From Fusobacterium_C necrophorum (GTDB lineage: Bacteria; Fusobacteriota; Fusobacteriia; Fusobacteriales; Fusobacteriaceae): DNA of 64,000 nt. The position numbers and the translations under genes are program-made. Where the stretch lies: NCBI RefSeq assembly GCF_900104395.1, contig NZ_FMXX01000004.1. One strand, 5' to 3'. Position 1 is the stretch's first letter; each line of letters opens with the position of its first letter. Shown one piece after another: positions 10,289 through 19,361 of this stretch. The notes beneath the pieces are model-generated. The model saw only the letters and a program-made list of their open reading frames with translations, made no database searches and was not told the origin of the DNA.

Positions 10289-10317
10289 ATTATATCAATT
10301 TTTACTGTAAAACACAA
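10289..10317 (-). promoter_or_regulatory. Promoter for the small ORF-tex-ileS operon
   Basis: Read on the minus strand: -10 TATAAT at 10289-10294 and a weaker -35 TTGTGT at 10312-10317, with 17 bp between. It is placed about 50 bases upstream of the 67-aa gene, the first gene of the run that leads to glyS. Confidence 0.55.
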
Positions 10318-10336
10318 GAAATATGATAGATATTAT

Positions 10337-10372
10337 AAAAAGGAGCATCTATCTTTTCTATGATAAATGCTC
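10337..10372 (-). terminator. Rho-independent terminator after hpf
   Basis: An 11-bp stem (arms 10343-10353 and 10362-10372, one G-U pair on the minus strand) with an 8-base loop. It is followed in the minus direction by a run of five T. It separates hpf from the downstream operon promoter. Confidence 0.75.
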
Positions 10373-10413
10373 TTGCAGAGATTAATTTTATACTATTGTT
10401 TTCCAGATAAAAA

Positions 10414-10956
10414 CTATTCCTCGTCTATAATATATCCATAATCTCCATCTTTTCTCTTATAAACGATAGACATTTTTCCTGTTTCCAAAGACTTGAAAGC
10501 AAAGAATTGTTTATCCAAAACCTCAAGTTGCAATAAGGCTTCTTCCATATTCATCGGTTTTTTTGGCAACATTACTTTTACCATTCGTCTTTCTTCTTGA
10601 TTTGTCACGATACCGCTTTCCGGATCAAATTTCCAACTTTTTCCTCCCTTTTGAGAATTTGCTCGTTTGTTTTTATCCTTATGCTTTTTTAATTGAACTT
10701 CCAAAGCATCTGCCGCTTGATCAATGGCGAAATATAAATCTTCTTCAGTAGAAGTTGCCTTCAATGTTTTTCCGCTCAAATAAGCCAATACTTCTGCACT
10801 GTGATAATTTCCTGTTTTTAATTTCACAGCTGATAAGGTGACATTAATCTCTAAAATTCCATCATGAAACTTCTCTACTTTTTCAAACTTTCGTTCTGCA
10901 TAAGCCTTGATTGCATCTGTTAATACTAATCGTTTTCCTTGAATTGATAATTTCAT
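10414..10956 (-). CDS. hpf: Ribosome hibernation promoting factor, long form
   Basis: Stationary-phase ribosome-binding protein. The N-terminal S30AE domain (about residues 1-100, MKLSIQGKRLVLTDAIKAY) occupies the decoding region. The C-terminal segment (about 125-180, PMNMEEALLQLEVLDKQFFAF) is the dimerisation domain that makes 100S ribosome dimers in long-form HPF. Its 180 residues fit the long form found in Gram-positives and other phyla, not the short enterobacterial HPF. It appears monocistronic: promoter at 10996-11024 and terminator at 10337-10372. Confidence 0.95.
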   Translation of the reverse strand: MKLSIQGKRLVLTDAIKAYAERKFEKVEKFHDGILEINVTLSAVKLKTGNYHSAEVLAYLSGKTLKATSTEEDLYFAIDQAADALEVQLKKHKDKNKRANSQKGGKSWKFDPESGIVTNQEERRMVKVMLPKKPMNMEEALLQLEVLDKQFFAFKSLETGKMSIVYKRKDGDYGYIIDEE

Positions 10957-10995
10957 AATATCACATCCTTTTCTTGTAAACCTTTTGTTACTATC

Positions 10996-11024
10996 ATTAT
11001 ACCCCGTAACATTTCTTTTTTCCA
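10996..11024 (-). promoter_or_regulatory. Promoter of hpf with flanking inverted repeat
   Basis: On the minus strand: -10 TATAAT at 10996-11001 and a weak -35 TGGAAA at 11019-11024, 17 bp apart. A 6-bp inverted repeat, TGTTAC...GTAACA on either strand, brackets the -10 box and may be an operator. This is by eye only. Confidence 0.5.
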
Positions 11025-11032
11025 GTACTATT

Positions 11033-11716
11033 TTAAATTTCTTCCAACATCCCTTTTTTTAAATAAATTTGACGAGAAGAAATCTTTGCAAGTTCTTTCG
11101 AATGTGTCACAACAATAATGGTTTGCCCATATTTTTCATTAATTTCTTTAAAAATATTAAAAATAGTTTCACTCGTTTCCTCGTCCAAATTTCCTGTCGG
11201 TTCATCCGCCAACAAAAGTTTCGGTTGATTGATTAAAGCTCTTGCAATCGCCACTCTTTGTTTTTCTCCACCGGATAATTGATTCGGCTTATGTTTCAGT
11301 CTTTCTCCCAAACCGACGGAATCTAAAAGTTCCACCGCTCTTGCTTCAATCTCTCCTTTTTTTACCTTCTTAGCCAACATCGCCGGCAACATGACATTCT
11401 CTAAAGCCGTAAATTCCGGTAACAAATAATGAAATTGAAAGACAAAGCCTAAAAATTCATTTCGAAGTTGATTTTTTTCCGCTTCCCCCATTTCAGAAAG
11501 TTGTTTTCCTCCCAAAATAATCTCTCCACTATCCGCCTTATCTAAGAGTCCGATTAAATTCAAAAGAGTGGATTTCCCGGAACCTGATCTTCCTAAGATT
11601 GTTACAAATTCTCCTTTTTCAATATTAAAACTTAAATCGCGAATAATATGTAACTCCGTTCCTGTTTCCTGATAATATTTTTCTAAATGTTTTAACTCTA
11701 AAATGAAATTACTCAT
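11033..11716 (-). CDS. lolD: Lipoprotein-release ABC transporter ATPase (LolD-like)
   Basis: ATPase subunit of a LolCDE/MacB-type ABC system that extracts lipoproteins from the inner membrane for delivery to the outer membrane. It has 227 residues, with Walker A GRSGSGKST near residue 42, signature LSGGEKQRVAIARAL, and Walker B LLLADEPTGNLD. It overlaps the permease stop by 8 bases. LolD is favoured over MacB because the partner permease has no fused ATPase and the organism evidently has LPS and lipoproteins, but the subfamily cannot be fixed by eye. Confidence 0.85.
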   Translation of the reverse strand: MSNFILELKHLEKYYQETGTELHIIRDLSFNIEKGEFVTILGRSGSGKSTLLNLIGLLDKADSGEIILGGKQLSEMGEAEKNQLRNEFLGFVFQFHYLLPEFTALENVMLPAMLAKKVKKGEIEARAVELLDSVGLGERLKHKPNQLSGGEKQRVAIARALINQPKLLLADEPTGNLDEETSETIFNIFKEINEKYGQTIIVVTHSKELAKISSRQIYLKKGMLEEI

Positions 11717-12878
11717 GTCTTAACGCCTCCACACTTTCCATTGTTGATGCTCGATAAGCAGGAAAAATACTGGAAATGAAAATAATCACGATATTGGCTC
11801 CCACGATAATAGCAATTTCTTTTCCGGAAATTTCAATCGGAATCTTGGTTAAATAATAAATAGAGGTCACAAAAGCCAAACTATAATTTTTCAAATACCA
11901 CAAAATTCCCATCGAAGCACATACTCCTAAAAGAATGCCTGCCATTCCCAAGATCAAACCTTGAATTAAGAAAATTCCCATAATGTTCTTTCTTGAAAAA
12001 CCCATAGAACGAAGAATCCCTATATCTTTTACCTTTTCTCTTACCAAAGTGTTTAAAGTAACCCAAACAACAAAACCGGCAATGATCACAATCAAAGAAA
12101 ACACTAAAATCATGACTGTTTTCTCCAAAGAAAGAGCAGATAATAAATTACGATTCATAGTACCCCAAGTCATTGTCATCATTCCAAATTTCTGAGAAAT
12201 TTCTTCTGCCGCTTTAGGAGCATCATAAGGATTTTGTAAACGAACATTAATTTTATCCGCCACTCTCCCTCGATAAGACATATATTGTGCCATTTCCAAT
12301 GGAATTAACACCAAATTTACATCATATTCATAAAAGCCGCTTTGAAAAACTCCTGCAATTTGGAGTGGAATTTCCGTATTTTCCGCAGAAATCATTGTAA
12401 TTTCGTCTCCAATTTTCATTCCTGTCGAATCAGCCAGTTCCTTCCCGACATAAATCCCATTTTTTTTACCGGCTTCTATCTTTCCTTCTTTGAGCATGGA
12501 AGACAGCTCCAAAGCCTTTTCCGCCTTTTCCAAATCATAGGCTTCCACTTTCACTCCGGAAGTATAACTTCCAAAAACTCCATGATACTTGATGATAGCC
12601 TGTGTTGCAATCATAGGAATACTTCCCTTGACTCCTTTTATTTGATCGATTTTTTCCGATATCTCTTCATAATCGGTTATTTCCTGATTTGTACTGTCAC
12701 TTACCAGAATATGGCTGGTTAAAGATAGAATACTCTGAATCATATTTTTGTCTAAACCGTTTGAAATTCCTATGGAAACAGTCAACACCGTTACTCCAAT
12801 AAAAACTCCCAGTACGGAAATAAAACTTTGTTTTTTTCGTTCCACTATGTGTTTCTTCGCAATAAAAAATTCTATCAT
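11709..12878 (-). CDS. Lipoprotein-release ABC transporter permease (LolC/LolE-like)
   Basis: FtsX/MacB-type permease of about 389 residues: an N-terminal membrane helix (LGVFIGVTVLTVSIGI), a large periplasmic MacB_PCD region, then three C-terminal helices. I choose the ATG at 12878 (MIEFFIAKKHI): AGGAG lies 6 bases upstream, while the longer frame to 12905 runs back into recQ without a ribosome site. Only one permease gene is present, so a homodimer serving as both LolC and LolE is inferred. The gap to the recQ stop is 2 bases and the ATPase gene overlaps its end. Confidence 0.85.
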   Translation of the reverse strand: MIEFFIAKKHIVERKKQSFISVLGVFIGVTVLTVSIGISNGLDKNMIQSILSLTSHILVSDSTNQEITDYEEISEKIDQIKGVKGSIPMIATQAIIKYHGVFGSYTSGVKVEAYDLEKAEKALELSSMLKEGKIEAGKKNGIYVGKELADSTGMKIGDEITMISAENTEIPLQIAGVFQSGFYEYDVNLVLIPLEMAQYMSYRGRVADKINVRLQNPYDAPKAAEEISQKFGMMTMTWGTMNRNLLSALSLEKTVMILVFSLIVIIAGFVVWVTLNTLVREKVKDIGILRSMGFSRKNIMGIFLIQGLILGMAGILLGVCASMGILWYLKNYSLAFVTSIYYLTKIPIEISGKEIAIIVGANIVIIFISSIFPAYRASTMESVEALRHE

Positions 12879-12880
12879 GT

Positions 12881-14656
12881 TCACTCCTCTTCCTGTAAAA
12901 TACATGCTAAAAATTCTTCTCCATACTGAGAAAATTTTTGATTTCCAACCCCCTGAATTTTCATCATATCATATTTTGTTCTTGGACGAAATTGTGAAAA
13001 TTCCCATAAGGTCAAATCTGAAAAAATAATATAGGGTGCCACTTTTTCTCGTTCGGCAATTTCCAATCGTAGACGAAGTAATTTTCGAAAAAGAGGGTTT
13101 CTTCGCATAGAAAAACGAACCTCTTCTTCTTCCTTTCTCAAAACTTTTCTCCTATCCTGTAAAATCTCCCAACTCTGTGAGTTTAATTTCAAAACAGGAA
13201 AACTTCCGGCTGTTTGTGCCATATAGCCTTCCGCCAGCAAATAATGAATGAAGTCTTCCAACCAAGCAATTTCTTTTTCTTTCATAATTCCGAAGGTAGA
13301 AAGCTTGTCCAAACCTTTGTATTTCATCTTACTATCCGCTTTTCCCAATAAAATATTGGCGACTGTGGATTGACCGATATTTTCTTTCGCTCTGCCAATG
13401 CAGGAAAGAATTTTTTTTGCTTCCAAACTGAAATCCTGTACATCTTTTTGTTTTCTACAATTTCCACAAAAGCCACAATAATTTTTGACTCTTGCCTCTC
13501 CGAAATAGGATAAAATAAATTCTCGATAACAGGATTCCAGCTCCGCATATTCTATCATTTTATCCAATTTATGTAGTTTTTCTTTTTTAAAGTCTTCTTC
13601 CATCTCTTCGTTTTTTTCGATAAAAAATCTTTGGGTTGCAATGTCCTCTTCCTGATATAATAAAACTGCCTCTGCTTGTCCTCCATCTCGTCCGGCTCTT
13701 CCGGCTTCCTGATAATAACTCTCCAAATCTCCCGGTAAATTTGCATGTATCACAAAGCGAACATTGGATTTGTCAATTCCCATTCCAAATGCATTGGTTG
13801 CTACCATCACTTGAAGTTTATCTTGCAAAAAATCATTTTGACTTTCTTCTCTCTCCTGTTTTTCCATTCCCCCATGATATTTTCCAACAGAATATCCACG
13901 AATCTCTTTTAAATAGCTGTACATACTGTCCACAGATTTCCGAGTGGAACAATAGACGATCCCGGCTTCTCCCTGTGATTTCTCTAAATATTCTGCGACA
14001 TATGCCTCTGGAACTTTCCCTCTCTCGACACGAAAATATAAATTTTTTCGATTGAAGCTTCCCTGATAAATAAAGGCATTCGGAATATTTAATTTCTCCA
14101 AGATGTCCTCCTGCACCCTTGGAGTTGCTGTCGCCGTGAGTGCCAGAACTTGTACTCTCTGTCGCAGTTTTCTGATAAAACTTGGAATTCCCAAATAGGA
14201 CTTTCGAAAGTCATGTCCCCACTGTGAGATACAATGAGCCTCATCCACCGCCAACAGAGAAATTTTTATTTTTTGCATCAGTGTTACGAAGTTCTCATTC
14301 AAAAGTCTTTCGGGAGCCACATACAAAATTTTAATCTCTCCTCGAATAATCTTTCCCACCAAGCGTCGATATTCTTCCGGCTTTAAGGTAGAATTTAAAA
14401 AAGCTGATTTCACGCCTACCATTTTCAAAGCATCCACTTGATCTTTCATCAGAGAAATCAAGGGAGAGATGACTAAAGTCAGTCCCTCAAACAAAAGAGC
14501 AGGAATTTGATAACAGATCGATTTCCCTCCACCTGTCGTTAAAATTCCCAAAACTTCTTTTCCTTGAAAAACAGAATCCAAAATTATTTTCTGCCCTGTT
14601 CGAAAGTTTCGATGGCCATATATATCCTGCAATAATTTTCTCGCCTCTTTTTCCAT
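12881..14656 (-). CDS. recQ: ATP-dependent DNA helicase RecQ
   Basis: Superfamily 2 3'-5' helicase for recombination and fork repair. It has 591 residues. Walker A TGGGKS is at 41-46, DEAHCISQWGHDFR near 137-150 and motif VI QEAGRAGRDG near 310. The RecQ zinc site carries cysteines including YCGFCGNC near 390. A C-terminal HRDC domain ends the protein (about 515-591). It lies between dprA and the Lol-like transporter on one transcript, so both neighbours upstream act on DNA. Confidence 0.96.
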   Translation of the reverse strand: MEKEARKLLQDIYGHRNFRTGQKIILDSVFQGKEVLGILTTGGGKSICYQIPALLFEGLTLVISPLISLMKDQVDALKMVGVKSAFLNSTLKPEEYRRLVGKIIRGEIKILYVAPERLLNENFVTLMQKIKISLLAVDEAHCISQWGHDFRKSYLGIPSFIRKLRQRVQVLALTATATPRVQEDILEKLNIPNAFIYQGSFNRKNLYFRVERGKVPEAYVAEYLEKSQGEAGIVYCSTRKSVDSMYSYLKEIRGYSVGKYHGGMEKQEREESQNDFLQDKLQVMVATNAFGMGIDKSNVRFVIHANLPGDLESYYQEAGRAGRDGGQAEAVLLYQEEDIATQRFFIEKNEEMEEDFKKEKLHKLDKMIEYAELESCYREFILSYFGEARVKNYCGFCGNCRKQKDVQDFSLEAKKILSCIGRAKENIGQSTVANILLGKADSKMKYKGLDKLSTFGIMKEKEIAWLEDFIHYLLAEGYMAQTAGSFPVLKLNSQSWEILQDRRKVLRKEEEEVRFSMRRNPLFRKLLRLRLEIAEREKVAPYIIFSDLTLWEFSQFRPRTKYDMMKIQGVGNQKFSQYGEEFLACILQEEE

Positions 14657-14674
14657 ATTATGTTTCCTTCTTCT

Positions 14675-15580
14675 TTAAAATAAACTTTTTTGTTCCAGCC
14701 CCTCTTTTTGTTTTTTTTCAAACTGATAAATATTTTCTAAAACAATCACTTCTTTATAATACTTCCGGATGAAGTCCTGATTAAAAGAAGCCACATAGAT
14801 CTTCTTGCCCTGTTCTTTTGCAAATTGAAAGGTATGCATGCTTCCTCCCTGTAATGCAACTTCTGCAAGGACAATCCCGGAAGTCAAAGCCGTTTGCAAA
14901 CGATTTCGTTGAATCAAATGTTGTACGGAAACCGGTGCAAAAGGAGGTAATTCTGAGAGTAAAAACCCTCCTGTATCTAAAATTCGAGACGCCAGATATC
15001 CGTTTTCTTTCGGATATATTTCAGTCGCCAATCCCTGCCCCAAAATAGCTCCTGTTTGCCCCAAAGTTTCCATATGTCCTATGCTGTCAATTCCTCTTGC
15101 CAAACCGCTGATATTGTAGATTTGTTTCTTTTTGAAATATTGCCCTGCCCTTTTCGCAAATTCCTTTCCCTTCGCACTACAGTCTCTAGTCCCAATAAGA
15201 GCATAAGCTCCATGTAAAGTTTCTTCACTAGGAAACTTTCCTCTAATATAGAGTACATAGGGAGGATTTTTAATCTCTTTTAAGAGGCTGGGATATTTCT
15301 CTTCTCCATAAAACAAAAGCTGAATTCCATTTTTATGACAAGTTTCTTCTACTTTTCTAATTTCTTCTTCCAGTTCTTGCTTCCTATTCTCTTCCCATAA
15401 AAAAGCAAGCTTCTTTTTCTCTTCTTGCATAAAGGCATCTTTCCCTAAAAAAGAATCTAAAAAATAACTATCCCTTCTATCTTTGGAGGAAGAAAAAAGT
15501 CTTTGTAACATATTTGCATATCTTCCCTCAGAATATGTCTGTAGGATTGAAAATAACAATAACTCTCTTTTGGAATACAT
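14675..15580 (-). CDS. dprA: DNA processing protein DprA
   Basis: Rossmann-fold protein of 301 residues that loads RecA onto incoming single-stranded DNA during transformation. Motifs: YALIGTRDCSAKG near 126-138, SGLARGIDSIGHMETL near 160 and TGAILGQGLATEIYP near 180. It lies first in the dprA-recQ-lolCD run, preceded by AAAGGAGGAAAG. It is short for the family and has no obvious C-terminal winged helix (the end KKQKEGLEQKSLF is brief). No other competence gene is in the window. Confidence 0.93.
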   Translation of the reverse strand: MYSKRELLLFSILQTYSEGRYANMLQRLFSSSKDRRDSYFLDSFLGKDAFMQEEKKKLAFLWEENRKQELEEEIRKVEETCHKNGIQLLFYGEEKYPSLLKEIKNPPYVLYIRGKFPSEETLHGAYALIGTRDCSAKGKEFAKRAGQYFKKKQIYNISGLARGIDSIGHMETLGQTGAILGQGLATEIYPKENGYLASRILDTGGFLLSELPPFAPVSVQHLIQRNRLQTALTSGIVLAEVALQGGSMHTFQFAKEQGKKIYVASFNQDFIRKYYKEVIVLENIYQFEKKQKEGLEQKSLF

Positions 15581-15620
15581 CTCTTTCCTCCTTTTCCCCC
15601 GTTAAAAAGCAATGATAGCG

Positions 15621-15653
15621 AAAAAAGGATTGAAAATTTCAACCCCTTTTTTT
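15621..15653 (-). terminator. Terminator after dnaN
   Basis: A near-symmetric hairpin (GGGTTGAAA paired with TTTTCAATCC, with one G-U) flanked by A and T runs on both sides. On the minus strand it is followed by six T. It ends the pgm-to-dnaN run before dprA and, being symmetric, may work in both directions. Confidence 0.65.
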
Positions 15654-15698
15654 CAAACATAAAAATTCCCTGTTACTTCTTTCACAAAGTTCGAAACC

Positions 15699-16820
15699 TT
15701 AGTCTTTCAAAGCCAAAGGCATTAAGATATAAATATAATCCTCTTTTCCTTTCTCATGAACTTTGACAGATGTTTTGGAACTCAACATTTCTACAGAAAG
15801 TTCCGTGTCTTTTTCCAAATTTTGCACATAATCAAATAAATATTTCGTGTTTAAAGAAACTTTGAGAGGAGCTCCTTGGTAGTTTACTGCCATTTCCTCA
15901 TTAATTTTAGCAATATCGCTGTTTCCTTTGATTTTTAAAATACCCTCTGCTAAATGAAAGGTCGCTCCATATTTTGACTCTTCATTATTTCGAACGAAAA
16001 TAATTACTCTTCGTAAAATGCTGATTAAACTCTCCGTAGAAATTCCCATTGTTTTATCATAATTCCCATTGGATAGAATCGTTTGATATGCCGGAAAAGT
16101 AAGCTCTATCAAAGAACTCACAATATGAATATCTTCCATGAGAAAATGAGCAAACTTCTTATCAAAATATACTCTAACCTCTGCTTCTAAGCCTCTAAAA
16201 ATTTTACTGCAGGCTTCCACAGCTTCCAAAGGAAGACTCATTTGAAAGTCCTCTTGAAGAGAAAAAGCTCTATGTAAATAGGTCAAACGATAGGTATCCG
16301 TCGTTACAAAATGAATTTCTCCATCTCTCCCCTCTATTCTCACACAATGAATAGCAGGATTATCTGTACTTCCCGCAGAAAATTTCAACTTATCAAAAAT
16401 AGTAGCAAGCTCTATGCTATTCATCTGCAATAAAACATTCTCTTCCTGCTTTTCAAAATTCTCAAATGCCTTTGGATAGTCCTCATAAGGAAAGGTTGAA
16501 AACTCAGATACTGCATCTCCTCCCTCTACTATTAACGCTTCTCCATTCATTCGAATTTGGATTTCCTCTTCTTTTAATTCTTTCATATATTCATCAATTA
16601 AAGGGTATTGAAAAGCTACTTTTCCCTCTTTTACTACTTCTTTGCAGGAAACTGTTGTCGTAATTGTCGTCTCCAAGTTCGTTCCACACAAGAATAGCAT
16701 TTCTCCTCTTGTTTCCATATAGACACAAGATAAAATAGGTTTAATCTTATTTTCTGAAATTGCCTTTTCCACAATTCTTAATTTTTTCAGAAATTCAGTT
16801 CTATTTACAATTACCTGCAT
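15699..16820 (-). CDS. dnaN: DNA polymerase III beta sliding clamp
   Basis: Processivity clamp with three repeated domains over 373 residues. The N-terminus MQVIVNRTEFLKKLRIVEKAI and the C-terminal LMPL-containing end are characteristic. It is not next to dnaA, the usual bacterial partner. Here it follows a sigma factor gene by 15 bases, with TGGAGGG upstream of the ATG. It is therefore probably driven by upstream promoters of the housekeeping run. Confidence 0.96.
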   Translation of the reverse strand: MQVIVNRTEFLKKLRIVEKAISENKIKPILSCVYMETRGEMLFLCGTNLETTITTTVSCKEVVKEGKVAFQYPLIDEYMKELKEEEIQIRMNGEALIVEGGDAVSEFSTFPYEDYPKAFENFEKQEENVLLQMNSIELATIFDKLKFSAGSTDNPAIHCVRIEGRDGEIHFVTTDTYRLTYLHRAFSLQEDFQMSLPLEAVEACSKIFRGLEAEVRVYFDKKFAHFLMEDIHIVSSLIELTFPAYQTILSNGNYDKTMGISTESLISILRRVIIFVRNNEESKYGATFHLAEGILKIKGNSDIAKINEEMAVNYQGAPLKVSLNTKYLFDYVQNLEKDTELSVEMLSSKTSVKVHEKGKEDYIYILMPLALKD

Positions 16821-16835
16821 GTTCTTCCCTCCACT

Positions 16836-17654
16836 TTATAGTAATGTTTCCCTTAATTCTTTTGTATATTTACGCTTTAATTTTTTTAAAGTATTTTTTT
16901 CTATTTGTCGAACTCGTTCTCTGGTGATATTAAAATTTTTTCCAATATCCTCCAATGTATGGATTTCATATCCATCCAAACCGAAACGAAGTTTTAAAAT
17001 TTCTTGTTCCCGAGTATCCAATCGATTTAAAATATCTTTTAGTCTTTGTTGCATCATTTTGTAATAGACCTTTTCTTCAAAATGTTCTTCTGTTCCACTC
17101 AAGGTATCTTCCAAATAAATATCCTCTCCTATTTCGGTACTCAAAGACATAGGTTCCTGAAATTCGATCATGATTTCTTCGACTTTGTTTACCGGCATAT
17201 TCAAATATTCCGCAACTTCTTCCACACTTGGATACACCCCACATAATTTTATTTCTTCCGTTACATATCTATTGATTTTATTCAAAATATCGTAACGATA
17301 GGAAGGAATCCTGATTTCTCTTCCTTTGAAAATAATAGCTTTACTAATGGACTGCTTAATCCACCAAACTGCATAGGTAGAAAAACGAAATCCTCTCTCT
17401 ACATCAAATTTTTCAATAGCACGAATCAAGCCCAAATTTCCTTCACTAATCAAATCAATTAAATTCATTCCCTTACTACGATAGCCTTTTGCAACATTCA
17501 CAACAAGACGTAAATTACATAAGATTAATTGGTTTTTTGCTTCTTCATCGCCAGATTGAGCTTTGATCACCAAAGCCAACTCTTCTTCCCTTTCTAAGGT
17601 TTTATACTGCCTAATATCTTTTAAATATAATGAGAGTAAATCCCGCTCTGCCAT
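16836..17654 (-). CDS. RNA polymerase sigma-70 family factor (short RpoD-like, group 2)
   Basis: A 272-residue sigma factor lacking region 1.1 and the non-conserved insert. Visible parts: region 1.2/2.1 (SLYLKDIRQYKTLEREEELAL), core-binding region 2.2 (NLIDLISEGNLGLIRAIEKFD), region 2.3-2.4 (FRFSTYAVWWIKQSI), region 3, and region 4 helix-turn-helix (TLEDIGKNFNITRERVRQIE). The DNA-binding residues resemble RpoD, so -10/-35 promoters of the housekeeping type are expected. I choose the ATG at 17654 because GAGG lies 11 bases upstream; a GTG at 17666 overlaps that site. It could be the vegetative factor only if no longer RpoD exists elsewhere. Confidence 0.9.
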   Translation of the reverse strand: MAERDLLSLYLKDIRQYKTLEREEELALVIKAQSGDEEAKNQLILCNLRLVVNVAKGYRSKGMNLIDLISEGNLGLIRAIEKFDVERGFRFSTYAVWWIKQSISKAIIFKGREIRIPSYRYDILNKINRYVTEEIKLCGVYPSVEEVAEYLNMPVNKVEEIMIEFQEPMSLSTEIGEDIYLEDTLSGTEEHFEEKVYYKMMQQRLKDILNRLDTREQEILKLRFGLDGYEIHTLEDIGKNFNITRERVRQIEKNTLKKLKRKYTKELRETLL

Positions 17655-17680
17655 TTTTGCATGCACCTCAGTCTTAAATA

Positions 17681-18682
17681 TTAGTAAAATTCTTTTTTGA
17701 CACTACGATTCATGAGTTCATTCATCATTTCCTTTGCTGACATATTTTCATAAATGACTCGATACACTGCCTCTACAATAGGCATGGAAATCTGATATTT
17801 TTTCATTTCCTGATAGACCGCTTTTACGGTAGGAACTCCTTCCGCTACCATAGTCATCTTCGATAAAATCTCCTGAATATTTTCTCCTCTTCCTAAATGC
17901 TCTCCTACATATCGATTTCGACTATGTTGACTCATGGCTGTCACAATCAAATCTCCAATCCCACTCAAACCGGAAAAAGTAGACTCCTTTGCTCCACAGC
18001 ATTTTCCATATCGAGAAATTTCTGCTATCCCTCTCGTAATCAAAGCTGCTTTTGTGTTATCTCCACATCCTAATCCATCTAAAGCTCCTGCAGCAATGGC
18101 AAGACAATTCTTAATAGCAGCCCCTATTTCCACTCCAATTAAATCATCATTTAAATAGACTCGAAAATTATTATTGTTAAACAATTCTTGAATTTGTTTT
18201 GCTTTTTCTTCTTCTCCTGCTGCAACAATTGTAGTGGGTAGCCCCTTCGAAACTTCTTCTGCATGTGTCGGTCCTGATAAAACAACGATATTCTTATGAT
18301 ACTTTCCCAATATTTCATCTCTCATCACTTCGGACAGTCGCATTCCTGTTGCAATTTCAATTCCCTTTGCGCTATTGACCAAAATCATATCTCCTCGAAT
18401 CTGAGAAGAAAATTTCTGAATGACAGAACGCAGGGCTTGAGATGGAATGGAAAAAATAACATACTTAACATCCTTTAACAAATCTGTACTTTCTGAAACA
18501 ACTTCTATATTTTCCGGAAAAATAACTCCCGGCAACAATCTTTTATTTTCTCTTTCCCTCTGTAATTTTTTCGCTAATTCTTCTTGATATTCCCATAAAA
18601 CTACCTGATGTCCGTTTTGAGCTAATACCATCGAAAGTGCAGTTCCCCAACTTCCGGCTCCCAGTACCACTACTTTTTCCAT
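17681..18682 (-). CDS. gpsA: Glycerol-3-phosphate dehydrogenase [NAD(P)+]
   Basis: Makes sn-glycerol-3-phosphate from dihydroxyacetone phosphate for phospholipid synthesis. It has 333 residues. The nucleotide-binding glycine motif VVLGAGSWGTAL is at the N-terminus, with GPTHAEEVSKGLPT and the catalytic-lysine region IGAAIKNCLAIAAG further on. It lies 12 bases after plsY, whose product uses the glycerol-3-phosphate made here. AAGGAGGG precedes the ATG. Confidence 0.97.
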   Translation of the reverse strand: MEKVVVLGAGSWGTALSMVLAQNGHQVVLWEYQEELAKKLQRERENKRLLPGVIFPENIEVVSESTDLLKDVKYVIFSIPSQALRSVIQKFSSQIRGDMILVNSAKGIEIATGMRLSEVMRDEILGKYHKNIVVLSGPTHAEEVSKGLPTTIVAAGEEEKAKQIQELFNNNNFRVYLNDDLIGVEIGAAIKNCLAIAAGALDGLGCGDNTKAALITRGIAEISRYGKCCGAKESTFSGLSGIGDLIVTAMSQHSRNRYVGEHLGRGENIQEILSKMTMVAEGVPTVKAVYQEMKKYQISMPIVEAVYRVIYENMSAKEMMNELMNRSVKKEFY

Positions 18683-18694
18683 ACTTAGCCCTCC

Positions 18695-19294
18695 TTACAG
18701 TGTAAACTTATTTTCAGTTCCTTTCAACAGGCGAACAATATTACTCCTATGACGATATACTACAAAACTTCCTAAAATCAAGGTAATCAAAATTAACAAC
18801 CAATTTGTTTTTTCTTTTCCAACTTCAAAGTAAAATGTTAACATAGGAAGCAATCCTGCTGCAACAATGGAACCTAAGGAAATATACCGACTAATAAATA
18901 CCACAACGATAAAAACCAGAATCAATAAAAAAGTAACTTTCGGTTCTAAAAACAAAAAAACTCCTAAACTAGTGGCAACTCCTTTTCCCCCTTTAAAAGC
19001 CAAAAAAAACGATAAACTATGCCCCACAATCACCACAAGTGCCACAATAGAAAGAGCATTTGGGGAAAGTCCTCCAGCACTTGCCAAAGCTACTGCTAAA
19101 AAACCTTTGAAAGCATCTGCAAACAAAACCATAAATCCATATTTAGCTCCTAAAATACGATAAGCATTGGTTGCTCCTGAATTTTTACTTCCATAATTTC
19201 GAATATCCATATTTTTTGCTATCTTCCCTATCCAAACCCCACTTGGTAAAGAGCCTAGAAAATAAGCAATAATAATAAAAAAAAGTAACTTCAT
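18695..19294 (-). CDS. plsY: Glycerol-3-phosphate acyltransferase PlsY
   Basis: Membrane acyltransferase that moves acyl groups from acyl-phosphate to glycerol-3-phosphate, the first step in phosphatidic acid synthesis. It has 199 residues and several membrane helices. The family motifs GSLPSGVWIGK, GSKNSGATNAYRILG and GGKGVATSLG are clear. It pairs with the downstream gpsA. An extended -10 box upstream at 19327-19332 may start this sub-run. Confidence 0.97.
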   Translation of the reverse strand: MKLLFFIIIAYFLGSLPSGVWIGKIAKNMDIRNYGSKNSGATNAYRILGAKYGFMVLFADAFKGFLAVALASAGGLSPNALSIVALVVIVGHSLSFFLAFKGGKGVATSLGVFLFLEPKVTFLLILVFIVVVFISRYISLGSIVAAGLLPMLTFYFEVGKEKTNWLLILITLILGSFVVYRHRSNIVRLLKGTENKFTL

Positions 19295-19326
19295 TTACTT
19301 TATAACCTCCAATTATGCTTTTTTTC

Positions 19327-19332
19327 AGTATA
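19327..19332 (-). promoter_or_regulatory. Possible extended -10 promoter for plsY-gpsA
   Basis: On the minus strand TGT-TATACT forms an extended -10 box in the 67-bp gap before plsY. No good -35 is visible. Confidence 0.35.
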
Positions 19333-19361
19333 ACATGTTTCTTTTGTTTTGACCACTTCTT

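Noticed and set aside
12879..12905. Longer N-terminus for the LolC-like permease
   Set aside because: The extra nine codons lie inside recQ and lack a ribosome site, while AGGAG sits correctly before the ATG at 12878.
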